64,000 nucleotides of DNA from Darwinibacter acetoxidans_A (GTDB taxonomy: Bacteria > Bacillota > Limnochordia > Darwinibacteriales > Darwinibacteriaceae), in assembly GCA_041936745.1 (NCBI GenBank), contig JBHGWS010000143.1:1-64000 (forward strand), given 5' to 3'. The translations under genes and the position numbers were made by a program. A model generated the notes under the pieces. The model did not search any database and was not told the origin of the DNA. It saw only the letters and a program-made list of their open reading frames with translations. Positions 40,930 to 49,604 of the stretch are shown here, one piece after another (within the stretch, counting starts at the first letter, position 1; every line of letters begins with the position of its first letter).

Positions 40930-41596
40930 TCTCCGTCTCTCTCCCCTCCCCACGGACATTTACTTCCGAAGGTTCAATCTGCACTAATGCCAAAGCCCTT
41001 CCCGCGGCATCCAAAGCCTGCACGGGAAAGCTCTCCTCCAGCCCAAGCAGGCGGCCGTTACTGATATAAACGGCGACGCGATCCACCTTATTCAGTATAC
41101 TGCCGGGGCCCGTAACGGTTACCACTTGGGGGTTGGTTTTAAAACCTCTCAAACCGCCGCCGTGGTCTAAGCCCAAGAGGGCAACTGACACGGGGAAGAC
41201 TTTGGATTCAATCATTTCCGTGTAAACACTGACCCAGCGCGGGGTAACACTTACTATGTCCACGCCGGCGGGAGCCTCGATGCTGACAAAATGCGTTTCC
41301 GCCCCCGGGGCGGCATCTTTTAAATCAATGGCGGCAGTCAGCGAATCTTCCTGCCTGTTTAAAAGGGGAGCCAGCCCCCTGATCCTTACTTTGACGGGCT
41401 CGGGCCGCTCTAATAGGGCTAAGTCCCGGGGCAGGTTGCGCACCTCCACGTTTAAATCCACGACCCGCTCAGTGCCGACCAAATCACCGTTGCCCGCGGC
41501 CAAAAGCCACAAAATTACTGCAAGAACGAGGGAAAACAAACGCCAATACACGCCCGGCCTAGTTAAAAAACCCCAAAGCTGCCTAAGCTTTCTCAC
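40922..41596 (-). CDS. cdaR: CdaR (YbbR-domain regulator of CdaA)
   Basis: About 224 residues: one N-terminal membrane segment (WRLFSLVLAVILWLLAAG, about 17-35) followed by two or more YbbR repeats outside (VVDLNVEVRNLP, VKVRIRGLAPLL, PQVVTVTGPGSILNKVDRVAVYI). CdaR binds CdaA in the membrane and tunes c-di-AMP output. The GTG at 41596 gives a compact start just before the membrane helix and overlaps the cdaA end by 14 bp. Confidence 0.92.
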   Translation of the reverse strand: MRKLRQLWGFLTRPGVYWRLFSLVLAVILWLLAAGNGDLVGTERVVDLNVEVRNLPRDLALLERPEPVKVRIRGLAPLLNRQEDSLTAAIDLKDAAPGAETHFVSIEAPAGVDIVSVTPRWVSVYTEMIESKVFPVSVALLGLDHGGGLRGFKTNPQVVTVTGPGSILNKVDRVAVYISNGRLLGLEESFPVQALDAAGRALALVQIEPSEVNVRGEGRETENE

Positions 41597-42350
41597 TGTC
41601 CGCCGCCCCCCGCCTCTGCCAATAAAAGTTAAGCTGCTCCCGCAGCCGTGTTTCATTTAAGTAGCGCCTTAAACGGCCGTCCACGGCCAGTGAAATCGTC
41701 CCTGTTTCTTCTGAAACCACGATGACAATGGCGTCGGCCTGTTCCGACATGCCGACGGCGGCGCGGTGCCGCGTACCTAAATGGCTGCCGATGCGGCTGT
41801 CCGTCAGGGGTAAAACACTGCCCGCGCTCAAGATGCGCCCTTCCCTGATTATGGCTGCACCGTCGTGGAGAGGGCTGTTTGGTTCAAAAATATTAAGCAG
41901 TAATTCCCTGCTCAGTTTGGCATCCAAATCAATACCTGTTTCCACGTATTCAGACAGGCCTGTCTGCCTTTCTAAAACCAGCAGTGCTCCTTTTTTCTCC
42001 TCACTCAACCTGGTGACGGCTGCCGCAATGATCTCCACCCAGGCCTGCTTTTCTTCCCCGTCCCGGCCCAACCGGGCAAAAAGCCTGCCCCGGCCGATCT
42101 GCTCCAAACCGCGCCGCAGCTCGGGGTAAAAAACAACGGGTAAAGCCACTAAGACAATTGTGGTAGCCTGCTCCAAAAGCCAACTCATGGTGCGCAGGTT
42201 GAGAAAACGAGCCACTACACTGCTGGTAAAAATTACCGCCAGCCCTTTGACCAAAGTGGTGGCCCGTGTGCCCTCAATTAAGTTGATGATCCGGTAGATG
42301 ACGTAGGCTGCGATTAGAATATCGATGGCGTCACGCAGTGTAAAACTCAT
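41583..42350 (-). CDS. cdaA: Diadenylate cyclase CdaA
   Basis: A 255-residue membrane enzyme making cyclic di-AMP from two ATP. Three N-terminal membrane helices (about 9-25, 35-52, 58-78) precede the DisA_N domain with the catalytic SPLHDGAAII and the GTRHRAAVGMSE motif. The second messenger controls potassium, turgor and wall homeostasis. The ATG at 42350 has GGGAGGG just upstream and is preferred over a TTG five codons earlier. The cdaA-cdaR-glmM order is the canonical module. Confidence 0.96.
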   Translation of the reverse strand: MSFTLRDAIDILIAAYVIYRIINLIEGTRATTLVKGLAVIFTSSVVARFLNLRTMSWLLEQATTIVLVALPVVFYPELRRGLEQIGRGRLFARLGRDGEEKQAWVEIIAAAVTRLSEEKKGALLVLERQTGLSEYVETGIDLDAKLSRELLLNIFEPNSPLHDGAAIIREGRILSAGSVLPLTDSRIGSHLGTRHRAAVGMSEQADAIVIVVSEETGTISLAVDGRLRRYLNETRLREQLNFYWQRRGAADSEKA

Positions 42351-42385
42351 CGGGCCCTCCCCCAAGCCTTATTTTCCCCCCGGGC

Positions 42386-43504
42386 TCAGCCGGCCAACAC
42401 CGTTTCGGCCGCCTTGACCGCCTGCCCAAATTTACCTAATTCGATCTCCAGCACCGCCAGAGCAGTCAAAACATCCAGGGGAGTTGCATAACCCATATGG
42501 CCGATCCGGATAATTTTCCCCGCATGCACGCCCTGGCCGCCGGCAAATTCAACGCCGAAGCGTTGATTGATCCGGGCCCTGAAAGCATCCGCCTGCTCAA
42601 TTTTAACGGCGGTAACGGTTGGCGAGGCATCCTGTTTCGTTGTTAAAAGTTCCAAACCCAAAGCCTTAATGCCCGACCTTAACATATCGCGCATCAAGTT
42701 GTGGCGGGCATAGACATTGTCTAAACCTTCCGCTTCTATCATGTCCAAGGCCGCCTCTAAAGCAAAGACGTTATTGATATTGGGTGTAAAAGGAGTTTCG
42801 CCCCGCTCTAAATACTCGGCGTATTTCCTTAAATCGAAATAATAGCGGCCTTGGGGATTGTCCTTTAAGTATTCAAAAGCCCTGGCTGAGACACTGATAA
42901 AGGCCGTACCCGGCGGCGCCATGAGGCATTTTTGCGATGCACTGACAACCACATCCACACCCCACTCATCCATCTTGAAAGGTACGCCGCCCAGAGAGCT
43001 GACCGCATCCACGACCAGCAGGGCTTGGTGGCCCTCCCGCGCCTTGGCAATCTTTTCAACATCATTTAAAACCGCCGTTGAAGATTCATTATGGACAACA
43101 AAGATCAATTCGATTTCCGGGTGCTGTTTTAAATAATCCCCCACTGCGGGCGGCTTGATGCCGCTGCCCCAAGAAAATTCCAAGGTGTGCACATCTGCCC
43201 CGTAAGCTTGGCAGAGTTCCTGCCAGCGCCGGCCAAAAAACCCGCCCACCAGGCATAAAACAGGTACTTGCGGCCTCAGCAGATTGCTGACGGCTGTTTC
43301 CATGCCCGCGGTACCGGAGCCCGTGATCATATAAATCGTCCTCTCCGTACCGAATAAGGGCTGGAGGCGCCGCATAATTTCTGGAAATTTAGTTTGGAAA
43401 GTTCTCCCCCTGTGATTAATCATGGGCCGGGCCATTTGTAAAGAAACTTCTGCAGGTACAGGTGCAGGCCCGGGAATTCGCAGTTCCCGTTTGTAGCGTT
43501 GCAT
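42386..43504 (-). CDS. Class V aminotransferase (serine-pyruvate / alanine-glyoxylate type)
   Basis: A 372-residue PLP enzyme of fold type I, class V. The PLP lysine is in SASQKCLMAPPG, the cofactor aspartate in LLVVDAVSSLGG, and GSGTAGMETAVSNLL binds phosphate. It resembles serine-glyoxylate, alanine-glyoxylate or (S)-ureidoglycine-glyoxylate type transaminases; in Firmicutes such a gene is often paired with serA, which is absent here, so the substrate is unsettled. It is 35 nt upstream of cdaA and may head that operon. Confidence 0.88.
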   Translation of the reverse strand: MQRYKRELRIPGPAPVPAEVSLQMARPMINHRGRTFQTKFPEIMRRLQPLFGTERTIYMITGSGTAGMETAVSNLLRPQVPVLCLVGGFFGRRWQELCQAYGADVHTLEFSWGSGIKPPAVGDYLKQHPEIELIFVVHNESSTAVLNDVEKIAKAREGHQALLVVDAVSSLGGVPFKMDEWGVDVVVSASQKCLMAPPGTAFISVSARAFEYLKDNPQGRYYFDLRKYAEYLERGETPFTPNINNVFALEAALDMIEAEGLDNVYARHNLMRDMLRSGIKALGLELLTTKQDASPTVTAVKIEQADAFRARINQRFGVEFAGGQGVHAGKIIRIGHMGYATPLDVLTALAVLEIELGKFGQAVKAAETVLAG

Positions 43505-43590
43505 AGAAAGTCCCCCTTTGTTTTTAAAATTTCGGCAGTTATGTTTAACGCGACTTTTCTTAAATTTCCGCTGCGAGTTTTAGGGATCAG

Positions 43591-43622
43591 AAAAAACCGG
43601 CCCTGCAGACAGGCGGTTTTTT
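43591..43622. terminator. Terminator downstream of the flavodoxin-like gene
   Basis: AAAAAACCG (43591-43599) pairs with CGGTTTTTT (43614-43622), with an inner CCTG/CAGG pair. The stop codon of the minus-strand gene is in its T-rich arm. Because both arms are A- or T-rich on their outside, it can act in either direction. Confidence 0.8.
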
Positions 43623-44031
43623 AAACCAAGCGTTTTAAGCGTTCAGCAATGACGGCCATTTCCTCTCCGCCGCCTAAAGTCCCGAAGTCTTCCACGAATA
43701 CACCCTGCCGCTCCATATCAGCCATTAAGGCCCGCAGGGCTTTGCCCGAGCCGAGCTTAGCTTGTACAAAAGCGCCCGCTCTTTTACCGGCCAAGCGGCT
43801 GGCCCGCTCCAGCATATTCTTCATCTCACTGGGTATTTTCGGCCGAAACCAACCCTTAAAACCGCTGATAACACAGATTAAGCGATAAGGAGCGGTACTA
43901 ACCGGTGCGCTGCCTAAATCACCGGAGGAAACAAGATCGACCCGCAGGCCTTCTTTTTCCAAAGCTTTTTGCAGTGCCGCCGCGGATCCTTCAATTTTTT
44001 TATCTGCTTGGTGCATAATCAATACGCGCAT
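43621..44031 (-). CDS. Flavodoxin-fold-like small protein
   Basis: A 136-residue protein with the alternating strand/helix pattern of a flavodoxin-like fold: MRVLIMHQ, YRLICVISGFKGWFRPKIPSEMKNMLERA, KRAGAFVQAKLGSGKALRALMADMERQG. The usual phosphate-binding loop after the first strand is replaced by ADKKIEG, so FMN binding is uncertain. It is monocistronic between terminators. Function unknown. Confidence 0.65.
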   Translation of the reverse strand: MRVLIMHQADKKIEGSAAALQKALEKEGLRVDLVSSGDLGSAPVSTAPYRLICVISGFKGWFRPKIPSEMKNMLERASRLAGKRAGAFVQAKLGSGKALRALMADMERQGVFVEDFGTLGGGEEMAVIAERLKRLV

Positions 44032-44093
44032 AATGAGATCGCCCCTCCGTTCGTCTTCTCCGCTTCCTTTTTTAATTCGCTTAAAAAGGGTTA

Positions 44094-44115
44094 AATCCTG
44101 TTTCTAAACAGGATT
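44094..44115 (-). terminator. Terminator downstream of cwlD
   Basis: AATCCTGTTT (44094-44103) and AAACAGGATT (44106-44115) form a 10-bp perfect stem. On the minus strand it is followed by TAACCCTTTTT, 24 nt beyond the cwlD stop. Confidence 0.72.
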
Positions 44116-44138
44116 ATCCCAAATGCGAACACCGGGGG

Positions 44139-44852
44139 TTACGATTCATTATAGTAGCGGATTATTCCCGCTAAAATTGCCGCGGCAATTCGTTTCTGGT
44201 AGCTTTTTTTCCCTAAAAGGGCAGCCTCCTGCGGATTCGATAAAAAACCCACCTCGACTAAAGCCGCGGGCATGCTCGTATCCCTCAAAACCCTATACTC
44301 ACCGGGGCGGGCCAAGCGGTGGTTGGGCCCCAAATAGCGCACCAATTCTGCCTGCAGGCAGCGGGCCAACTGCATCCCTTCCTCCTGCCCCTCGTAATAG
44401 AAGGTTTGCGCGCCGGACCAGATGGGCGAGGGGAAATAATTGGCATGGATGGAAATATATAAATCCGCCCCCGCCTCTTCCGCAATGGCCACCCGCCTGG
44501 CCAGATCCTGGCGTTTTCGGTTTAAAAGATTCCTTTCGCTGGAATCGGCCAAATCATAATCGCCGTGCCTGACCATGACTGTGAAAACGGCGGCCCGCTT
44601 TAAAAGATACTCCAACTCTTTGGCCACATTCAAAGTGATTTCTTTTTCCAAAGCCCCCCGGGCGCTGACAGCACCGGGATCCGGGCCGCCGTGGCCCGCA
44701 TCGATGACAATGGTTTTCCCCGCAACGCTGAAAGCCTGCGTGCCAAAAACGGGAAGCACCGCCGGGGAAGCCGTGCCCAGGTAAATACCTACGGTTAGGC
44801 AGATAAAAAACCACCATAAAACCTGTTTGGCGGAAAAAAACCAAACGCGCAT
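44139..44852 (-). CDS. cwlD: N-acetylmuramoyl-L-alanine amidase CwlD
   Basis: A 237-residue exported amidase with an N-terminal signal/anchor (about 10-30) and a single Amidase_3 domain. Zinc and catalytic residues are in IDAGHGGPDPGA, EKEITLNVAKELE, ISIHANYF and VEVGFLSNPQEA. In spore formers CwlD strips peptide from MurNAc so that the spore-cortex muramic lactam can form. The length and single-domain layout match CwlD, so the gene supports a sporulating ancestry. Confidence 0.9.
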   Translation of the reverse strand: MRVWFFSAKQVLWWFFICLTVGIYLGTASPAVLPVFGTQAFSVAGKTIVIDAGHGGPDPGAVSARGALEKEITLNVAKELEYLLKRAAVFTVMVRHGDYDLADSSERNLLNRKRQDLARRVAIAEEAGADLYISIHANYFPSPIWSGAQTFYYEGQEEGMQLARCLQAELVRYLGPNHRLARPGEYRVLRDTSMPAALVEVGFLSNPQEAALLGKKSYQKRIAAAILAGIIRYYNES

Positions 44853-44876
44853 GCAAACACCCCCATACCTAAAAGA

Positions 44877-45491
44877 TTATTCAGGCGGAGGGGTGTTTAC
44901 AACTTGGAGGATGCGATAGCCGCTTTTTCGTTTCAGTGTTTCACAATTTCCCGCAAGTTCCTCTAAATAGCGGGCAAGGCTCTTGGCGCCTTGTTTAGTG
45001 CGGATGACTACCAAAAGGCGGCCGCCCGGGCGAAGCGCCTCGTAGCCTTCCCTTAAAATCCTGTAAACTACCTTTTTACCTGCCCTGATGGGAGGATTGG
45101 AGGCGATCAAATCGAAGGAAAGGCCGGGCAGGGCCCGCAGGCCGTCGCTTTTTAAGGCGGTGGCATTTAAAATCCCGTTTGCCTTAATGTTTTGGGCAGC
45201 TAATTCCACGGCCCGCTCATTGACATCAACTAAGTAGGCATGGCCCGCCGGGCCTACCAAATCCGCGGCGGCAATGCCTAAGGCACCGTAACCGCAGCCT
45301 AAATCAAGCACGACATCGCCCGGCCTGCCGGGCAGCATCTCAATTAAAATTTCCGTCCCCAAATCCAGCCCGGTCCGGGAAAACACTCCCGCGTCGGTGT
45401 GGAAAGTGTAGCTGCGGCCCCTTAATTCAACCGTAAACTGCCCAGGCTTGGCTTTGGAACGGGGCCGATCCGTGAAATAATGCTCGCTCAT
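44877..45491 (-). CDS. Class I SAM methyltransferase, RsmC/RlmG-like
   Basis: A 204-residue methyltransferase with the small-domain MTS (RsmC-type) pattern: N-terminal HYFTDRP and FHTDAGVFSRTGLDLGTEIL, SAM loop VLDLGCGYGALG, acidic VDVNERAVELA, and the catalytic IASNPPIRAG. NPP motifs methylate nucleobase amines, here probably a G in rRNA. It lies 3 nt after the TPR gene. Confidence 0.88.
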   Translation of the reverse strand: MSEHYFTDRPRSKAKPGQFTVELRGRSYTFHTDAGVFSRTGLDLGTEILIEMLPGRPGDVVLDLGCGYGALGIAAADLVGPAGHAYLVDVNERAVELAAQNIKANGILNATALKSDGLRALPGLSFDLIASNPPIRAGKKVVYRILREGYEALRPGGRLLVVIRTKQGAKSLARYLEELAGNCETLKRKSGYRILQVVNTPPPE

Positions 45492-45494
45492 GAC

Positions 45495-46691
45495 CTAATC
45501 CTCGGCCTTTCTTAACGCCTCTTGGACTAAACGAAGATGTGCTTCTATTTCGCTTTGTTCCTTCTCGTCCGCCAAACTCAAGGCCTCCCGCAGGGTTTTT
45601 TCCGCTTCCCTATAGCTGCCGACCAAGTAATAACCGTAGCCTAAGGTGTCCAGGTTTGTTGCTTTTCTGTCTTGGGCGACAGCCCTTTTTGCCAAAGCCA
45701 AAGCTTCGTTGAGATTGACCTCCTGCAGCATATAAGTATAGGCTAAATTATTTAAAACGCCGGGCTGATCCGGCATGAGCATCAGCGACTGTTGGTAGCT
45801 TTCCACCGCGCCCAAGTAATTGCCCATGCGGCCGTAAGCATAGCCCAGATAGAAATAACCCTGCCAGTATTGGGGATCGATGGCAACTGCCTTCTTCATG
45901 ACATCTAAAACCGTACTCCAGCGGTTTTCCGCCAGCGCCGCCTGGGCCTCTTTAATATAAACACCGAGATTTTTCAGTGCACTGACATCACCGATTTCAT
46001 CTGTCCCCACCTGCCAGGACCTGAATTCAACGACTTTAGGGCCGGCCGGCAGTGCTGCCTCAATTTTCGCCGCCACCCAGTGGCCGTCTTTGTAATTCAG
46101 CGTCAGCTTGCCCGCTTCTGCCGTAAAGTTAATGTTTAGTTCTATGGAAGTATAATGTTCAGTAAAACCATATTCAAACGTGTAGTTAGCGACTGACACG
46201 ACGGGCTTATCGCCCTGGCGGGCAAAAAGAGGTATTTTAGTCTGCCGATCTATCCAATAGACATTGTCGGGGTTATCTGCATCGACAAAGCGATCCACTT
46301 CTCTTTGCGCCAGCGTTTCCCTGCCTTCGTATTCTAAAGCCAGCTCGGAAAGGGCCGCAAGGCCGTAAACGTAATCGCGGTACAGATCGAAAAGCCAGAA
46401 ATTATCCGTGACATATTCACTTGTACCCAAGCCAAAAAGCTGCAGTAAATCGCGGTAGCCGATAATTTTGCGCCAGCTGCCGTCAACTACATAAGTTAAG
46501 GAAAAACTGTGGGGGTAATTTAAAGAAAAGCTCCCTTCTAAAACGGCCTGTTCTTCACCCCCGAGAAAACCGGTTATATCAGCCCTGGCTTTAGTGTAAT
46601 CAAGCCACCTCCCGGGCTCGGCCGCTTCTGTTAAACCGCCGAAGAGTACTGAGACGAGTACCAAGGCCAAAAGTACTTTTAATTTTTTCAA
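45495..46691 (-). CDS. Exported TPR protein with LolA-like N-terminal region
   Basis: A 398-residue exported protein: signal peptide (1 to about 23, cut near TEAA), a middle beta-rich region (about 40-240; WIDRQTKIPLFARQGDKPVVSVANYTF) reminiscent of LolA/MucB-like lipoprotein-sorting folds, and three to four TPR units (about 255-390; YFYLGYAYGRMGNYLGAVESYQQSL, NLAYTYMLQ, LGYGYYLVGSYREAEKTL). It has no lipobox. Role unknown; the LolA resemblance is inference from a short pattern. Confidence 0.72.
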   Translation of the reverse strand: MKKLKVLLALVLVSVLFGGLTEAAEPGRWLDYTKARADITGFLGGEEQAVLEGSFSLNYPHSFSLTYVVDGSWRKIIGYRDLLQLFGLGTSEYVTDNFWLFDLYRDYVYGLAALSELALEYEGRETLAQREVDRFVDADNPDNVYWIDRQTKIPLFARQGDKPVVSVANYTFEYGFTEHYTSIELNINFTAEAGKLTLNYKDGHWVAAKIEAALPAGPKVVEFRSWQVGTDEIGDVSALKNLGVYIKEAQAALAENRWSTVLDVMKKAVAIDPQYWQGYFYLGYAYGRMGNYLGAVESYQQSLMLMPDQPGVLNNLAYTYMLQEVNLNEALALAKRAVAQDRKATNLDTLGYGYYLVGSYREAEKTLREALSLADEKEQSEIEAHLRLVQEALRKAED

Positions 46692-46706
46692 AATCCCCCT
46701 CTCCCC

Positions 46707-47477
46707 TCAACCATGCACGATGTCAATGCCTGCACTGGCCCCGATGCGATTGGCCCCGGCGCGCAGCATGGCCACCGCCGTATCATAATCCCTGATGCCG
46801 CCGGCGGCTTTCACTCCAAAGCCGACACCCACAACTTCCCGCATTAAAGTCACATCCTCCACTGTAGCGCCGCCTGGCCCAAACCCGGTAGAGGTTTTAA
46901 CGAAATCAGCACCGGCCATTTTGGTTAAAATGGAGCCCCGCACGATCTGCTCTTTGGTAAGCAGGCCCGTTTCTAAGATGACCTTTAAGACCTTTTCCGC
47001 CGCTGCTTCCCGCACCGCCGTCAAATCGGCATAAACTCGTGCGTAATCGCCCTCAACTAAGCTGCCGATATTAATGACCATGTCAATTTCCCCGGCACCG
47101 GCCGCCAGAGCGTCCCTTGTTTCCCACACTTTCGTCAAAGTAGTGGCGGCGCCCAGGGGAAAGCCCACAACCGTACACACCTTGACGTCGCTGCCCCTAA
47201 GAAGTTCAGCGGCCAAAGCAACATGCACCGGGTTAATGCAGACGGTGGCAAAGCCGTACCGGCGCGCCTCTTGGCAGAGCTTTTCAATATCCCGCCTGCT
47301 GGCGGCAGGTTTAAGCAGCGTATGATCTATCACGGCGGCTAACCGCTTGGCGTCCGGTTTTTCCCGAAAGGCGTACTCCCGCTTGTCTCCGCCCACAGGC
47401 ACCGCCAAGCGGATCCCCTGGGCAGCCAAGGCGGAACCGACCGCTTCGGTTTGTTCCTCCAACCATTTTTTATCCAT
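46707..47477 (-). CDS. deoC: Deoxyribose-phosphate aldolase
   Basis: A 256-residue class I aldolase splitting 2-deoxyribose-5-P to acetaldehyde and glyceraldehyde-3-P. IDHTLLKPAA starts the barrel near residue 50, the catalytic lysines are in LKVILETGLL and FVKTSTGFGPGGAT, and GVKAAGGIRDY follows. It is about 35 residues longer than the usual bacterial DeoC because of an N-terminal extension; GGAGG 9 nt before the ATG supports this start. Confidence 0.95.
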   Translation of the reverse strand: MDKKWLEEQTEAVGSALAAQGIRLAVPVGGDKREYAFREKPDAKRLAAVIDHTLLKPAASRRDIEKLCQEARRYGFATVCINPVHVALAAELLRGSDVKVCTVVGFPLGAATTLTKVWETRDALAAGAGEIDMVINIGSLVEGDYARVYADLTAVREAAAEKVLKVILETGLLTKEQIVRGSILTKMAGADFVKTSTGFGPGGATVEDVTLMREVVGVGFGVKAAGGIRDYDTAVAMLRAGANRIGASAGIDIVHG

Positions 47478-47503
47478 CTCTGAACACCTCCAAAATACCT
47501 GCG

Positions 47504-49003
47504 TTACTCGGGATTAATCCAGTTTTTGGCACGTCCCAAAGCTTTCTGCCAGCCCGCAAAAAGGCGTTCCTGCTCCGCTTTGGTAAATGCGGGCGCGTAA
47601 ATGCGTTCCGCCTGCCAGGTTTTCTTGAGATCTTCTTGGCTCCGCCAAACGCCCACTGCCAGCCCGGCTAAAAAAGCCGCCCCCAGGGCAGTTGTTTCAA
47701 AAACCCGCGGCCTCTGCACCCTTACACCCGCCATATCGGCTAAGAATTGGCAGATAAAATTATTGACTGAGACGCCGCCGTCCACCCGCAATTCGGTAAT
47801 GGGCAGTTTCGCTTCAGCCGCCATCACATCTAAAACCTCTTTTGTCTGGTAAACTACGGCCTCCAGGGCGGCCCGCACCACATGGTTGCGGTTGACCCCC
47901 CGGGAGATGCCCACAATTGCGCCCCTGGCGTAAGGATCCCAGTGAGGTGCCCCTAAGCCCACAAAGGCCGGCACAAAGTAGATGCCGTTTGTATCGGGGA
48001 CCGCCTGGGCCATGGCTTCCGTTTGTGCCGCATACTCCACGATCTGCATTTCATCCCGCAGCCACTGGACGGCGGCTCCGGCAACGAAGACGCTTCCTTC
48101 CAGCGCGTATTCTATCTTTCCATCCAAACCCCAGGCGATGGTAGTCAAAAGCCCCTTTTTTGATCGGATCAAATCGGGCCCCGTATTCATCAGCATAAAG
48201 GCACCTGTACCGAAGGTGGCTTTAGCCATGCCCGATTGAAAACAGGCCTGCCCGAATAAAGCTGCCTGCTGATCACCTGCGGCCGCCGCCACGGGTATGC
48301 CCGCGGGCAGGTTCTCACAGCGAGCGGTCTCGCCGTAAACTTCGCTGGATGAAACAACTTCCGGTAAGATTTCCGCAGGCACTGCCAGTATTTCCAGAAG
48401 TTCCTCATCCCATTTTAATTCAGCGATATTAAAAAGCAGGGTGCGGGAAGCATTCGTATAATCCGTGACGTGCCTTTTGCCTCCCGTCAGCTTATAAATC
48501 AACCAAGAGTCAATGGTGCCGAAGGCCAGCTCACCTTGTTGAGCCCGTTTTTTTAAATCGGGGCGCTGATCGAAAAGCCACTTTAATTTCGTGCCGGAGA
48601 AGTAAGGATCTAAGACTAAGCCGGTTTTTTCTTGAAATAAAGGTTCCAACCCGCCCGCTTTCAGCTCATCGCATAAAGAGGCGGTGCGCCTGCACTGCCA
48701 AACGATGGCCTTGGTCACGGGCAGGCCCGTTTTTCTATCCCACAAGACAACTGTTTCCCGCTGGTTTGTGATACCTATTGCGGCAAGCTGCGCGGGCTTG
48801 GGAAGTTCCGCCAAAGCCAAGCTGATTAAGCTTGTGGTTCCTTCCCAGATCTCCAGGGCATCGTGTTCCACCCAGCCGGGTTGCGGGTAATATTGGCGGA
48901 ACTCCTGGTACATCCTGCTTTTAATCCCACCCTGTTCGTCAAAAACAATTACTGTAGTGCCTGTCGTTCCCTGATCAATAGCCAGAATGTATCTGCGGGG
49001 CAT
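47504..49003 (-). CDS. glpK: Glycerol kinase
   Basis: A 499-residue FGGY kinase phosphorylating glycerol to glycerol-3-P. It shows AIDQGTTGTTVIVFD, GITNQRETVVLWDR, AIVWQCRRT, and DGGVSVNNFICQFLAD. The ATG at 49003 with AAAGGAG 9 nt upstream gives the standard N-terminus; an in-frame GTG lies eight codons earlier. No glycerol facilitator or glycerol-3-P dehydrogenase is adjacent, so G3P may serve lipid synthesis or be oxidised by an enzyme encoded elsewhere. Confidence 0.96.
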   Translation of the reverse strand: MPRRYILAIDQGTTGTTVIVFDEQGGIKSRMYQEFRQYYPQPGWVEHDALEIWEGTTSLISLALAELPKPAQLAAIGITNQRETVVLWDRKTGLPVTKAIVWQCRRTASLCDELKAGGLEPLFQEKTGLVLDPYFSGTKLKWLFDQRPDLKKRAQQGELAFGTIDSWLIYKLTGGKRHVTDYTNASRTLLFNIAELKWDEELLEILAVPAEILPEVVSSSEVYGETARCENLPAGIPVAAAAGDQQAALFGQACFQSGMAKATFGTGAFMLMNTGPDLIRSKKGLLTTIAWGLDGKIEYALEGSVFVAGAAVQWLRDEMQIVEYAAQTEAMAQAVPDTNGIYFVPAFVGLGAPHWDPYARGAIVGISRGVNRNHVVRAALEAVVYQTKEVLDVMAAEAKLPITELRVDGGVSVNNFICQFLADMAGVRVQRPRVFETTALGAAFLAGLAVGVWRSQEDLKKTWQAERIYAPAFTKAEQERLFAGWQKALGRAKNWINPE

Positions 49004-49046
49004 TTTGGTCAACTCCTTTTGCACCAAAACTTCTGCAAGTTAAAGG

Positions 49047-49604
49047 CTATTTCCTGCTCAAGATGCCTTCTTCCGTGGCGATAAAATGCACGGCCTGATC
49101 CCAAGGATCCAGGGGCAGTTTCGGCAGGAGAAATTGGCTGTAACAAAGCCCCACCCTGCAAGCCTCGGTGGTTTGTAAAAAGCGATCGTAATACCCCCCG
49201 CCGTAACCGATGCGGTAGCCCTCTTCGGTAAAAGCCAGGCCGGGCACCAAAACCAGATCTAAGGCGGCGGGATCGATTGTTTTGGAACCGACCGGTTCTA
49301 AAATGCCGAAAGCGGCGGGAGCCAGCACAGTCTCCTTTGTATAAACCGTGGTAAGGAGAGCACCTGTCCGCTTGTCCACCACCGGTACAAAGACCTGGCT
49401 ACCGCGCTGCCACAAATCGGCCACAATATTTTCCGTACTTATTTCCCAACCGAAGGCAAGATAAACCATGACCTTTTCTGCCCGGCGGTACCTATCCCAC
49501 CCCTTAAGGTATTCACTGATCAAGTTATCCCACTGCCGGCGCCTTTCTTCCGGAACCGCCGCTCTTTCTTGCTGCAAACGTCTGCGCAGTTTAAGTTTAG
49601 CCAT
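49047..49604 (-). CDS. 5-formyltetrahydrofolate cyclo-ligase
   Basis: A 185-residue ATP-dependent enzyme recycling 5-formyl-THF to 5,10-methenyl-THF. The family signature GYGGGYYDRFL is present together with the basic N-terminus (KLKLRRRLQQER) that belongs to the ATP site, and DLVLVPGLAFTEEGYRIGYG. It overlaps the yfmH end by 8 bp. Confidence 0.93.
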   Translation of the reverse strand: MAKLKLRRRLQQERAAVPEERRRQWDNLISEYLKGWDRYRRAEKVMVYLAFGWEISTENIVADLWQRGSQVFVPVVDKRTGALLTTVYTKETVLAPAAFGILEPVGSKTIDPAALDLVLVPGLAFTEEGYRIGYGGGYYDRFLQTTEACRVGLCYSQFLLPKLPLDPWDQAVHFIATEEGILSRK

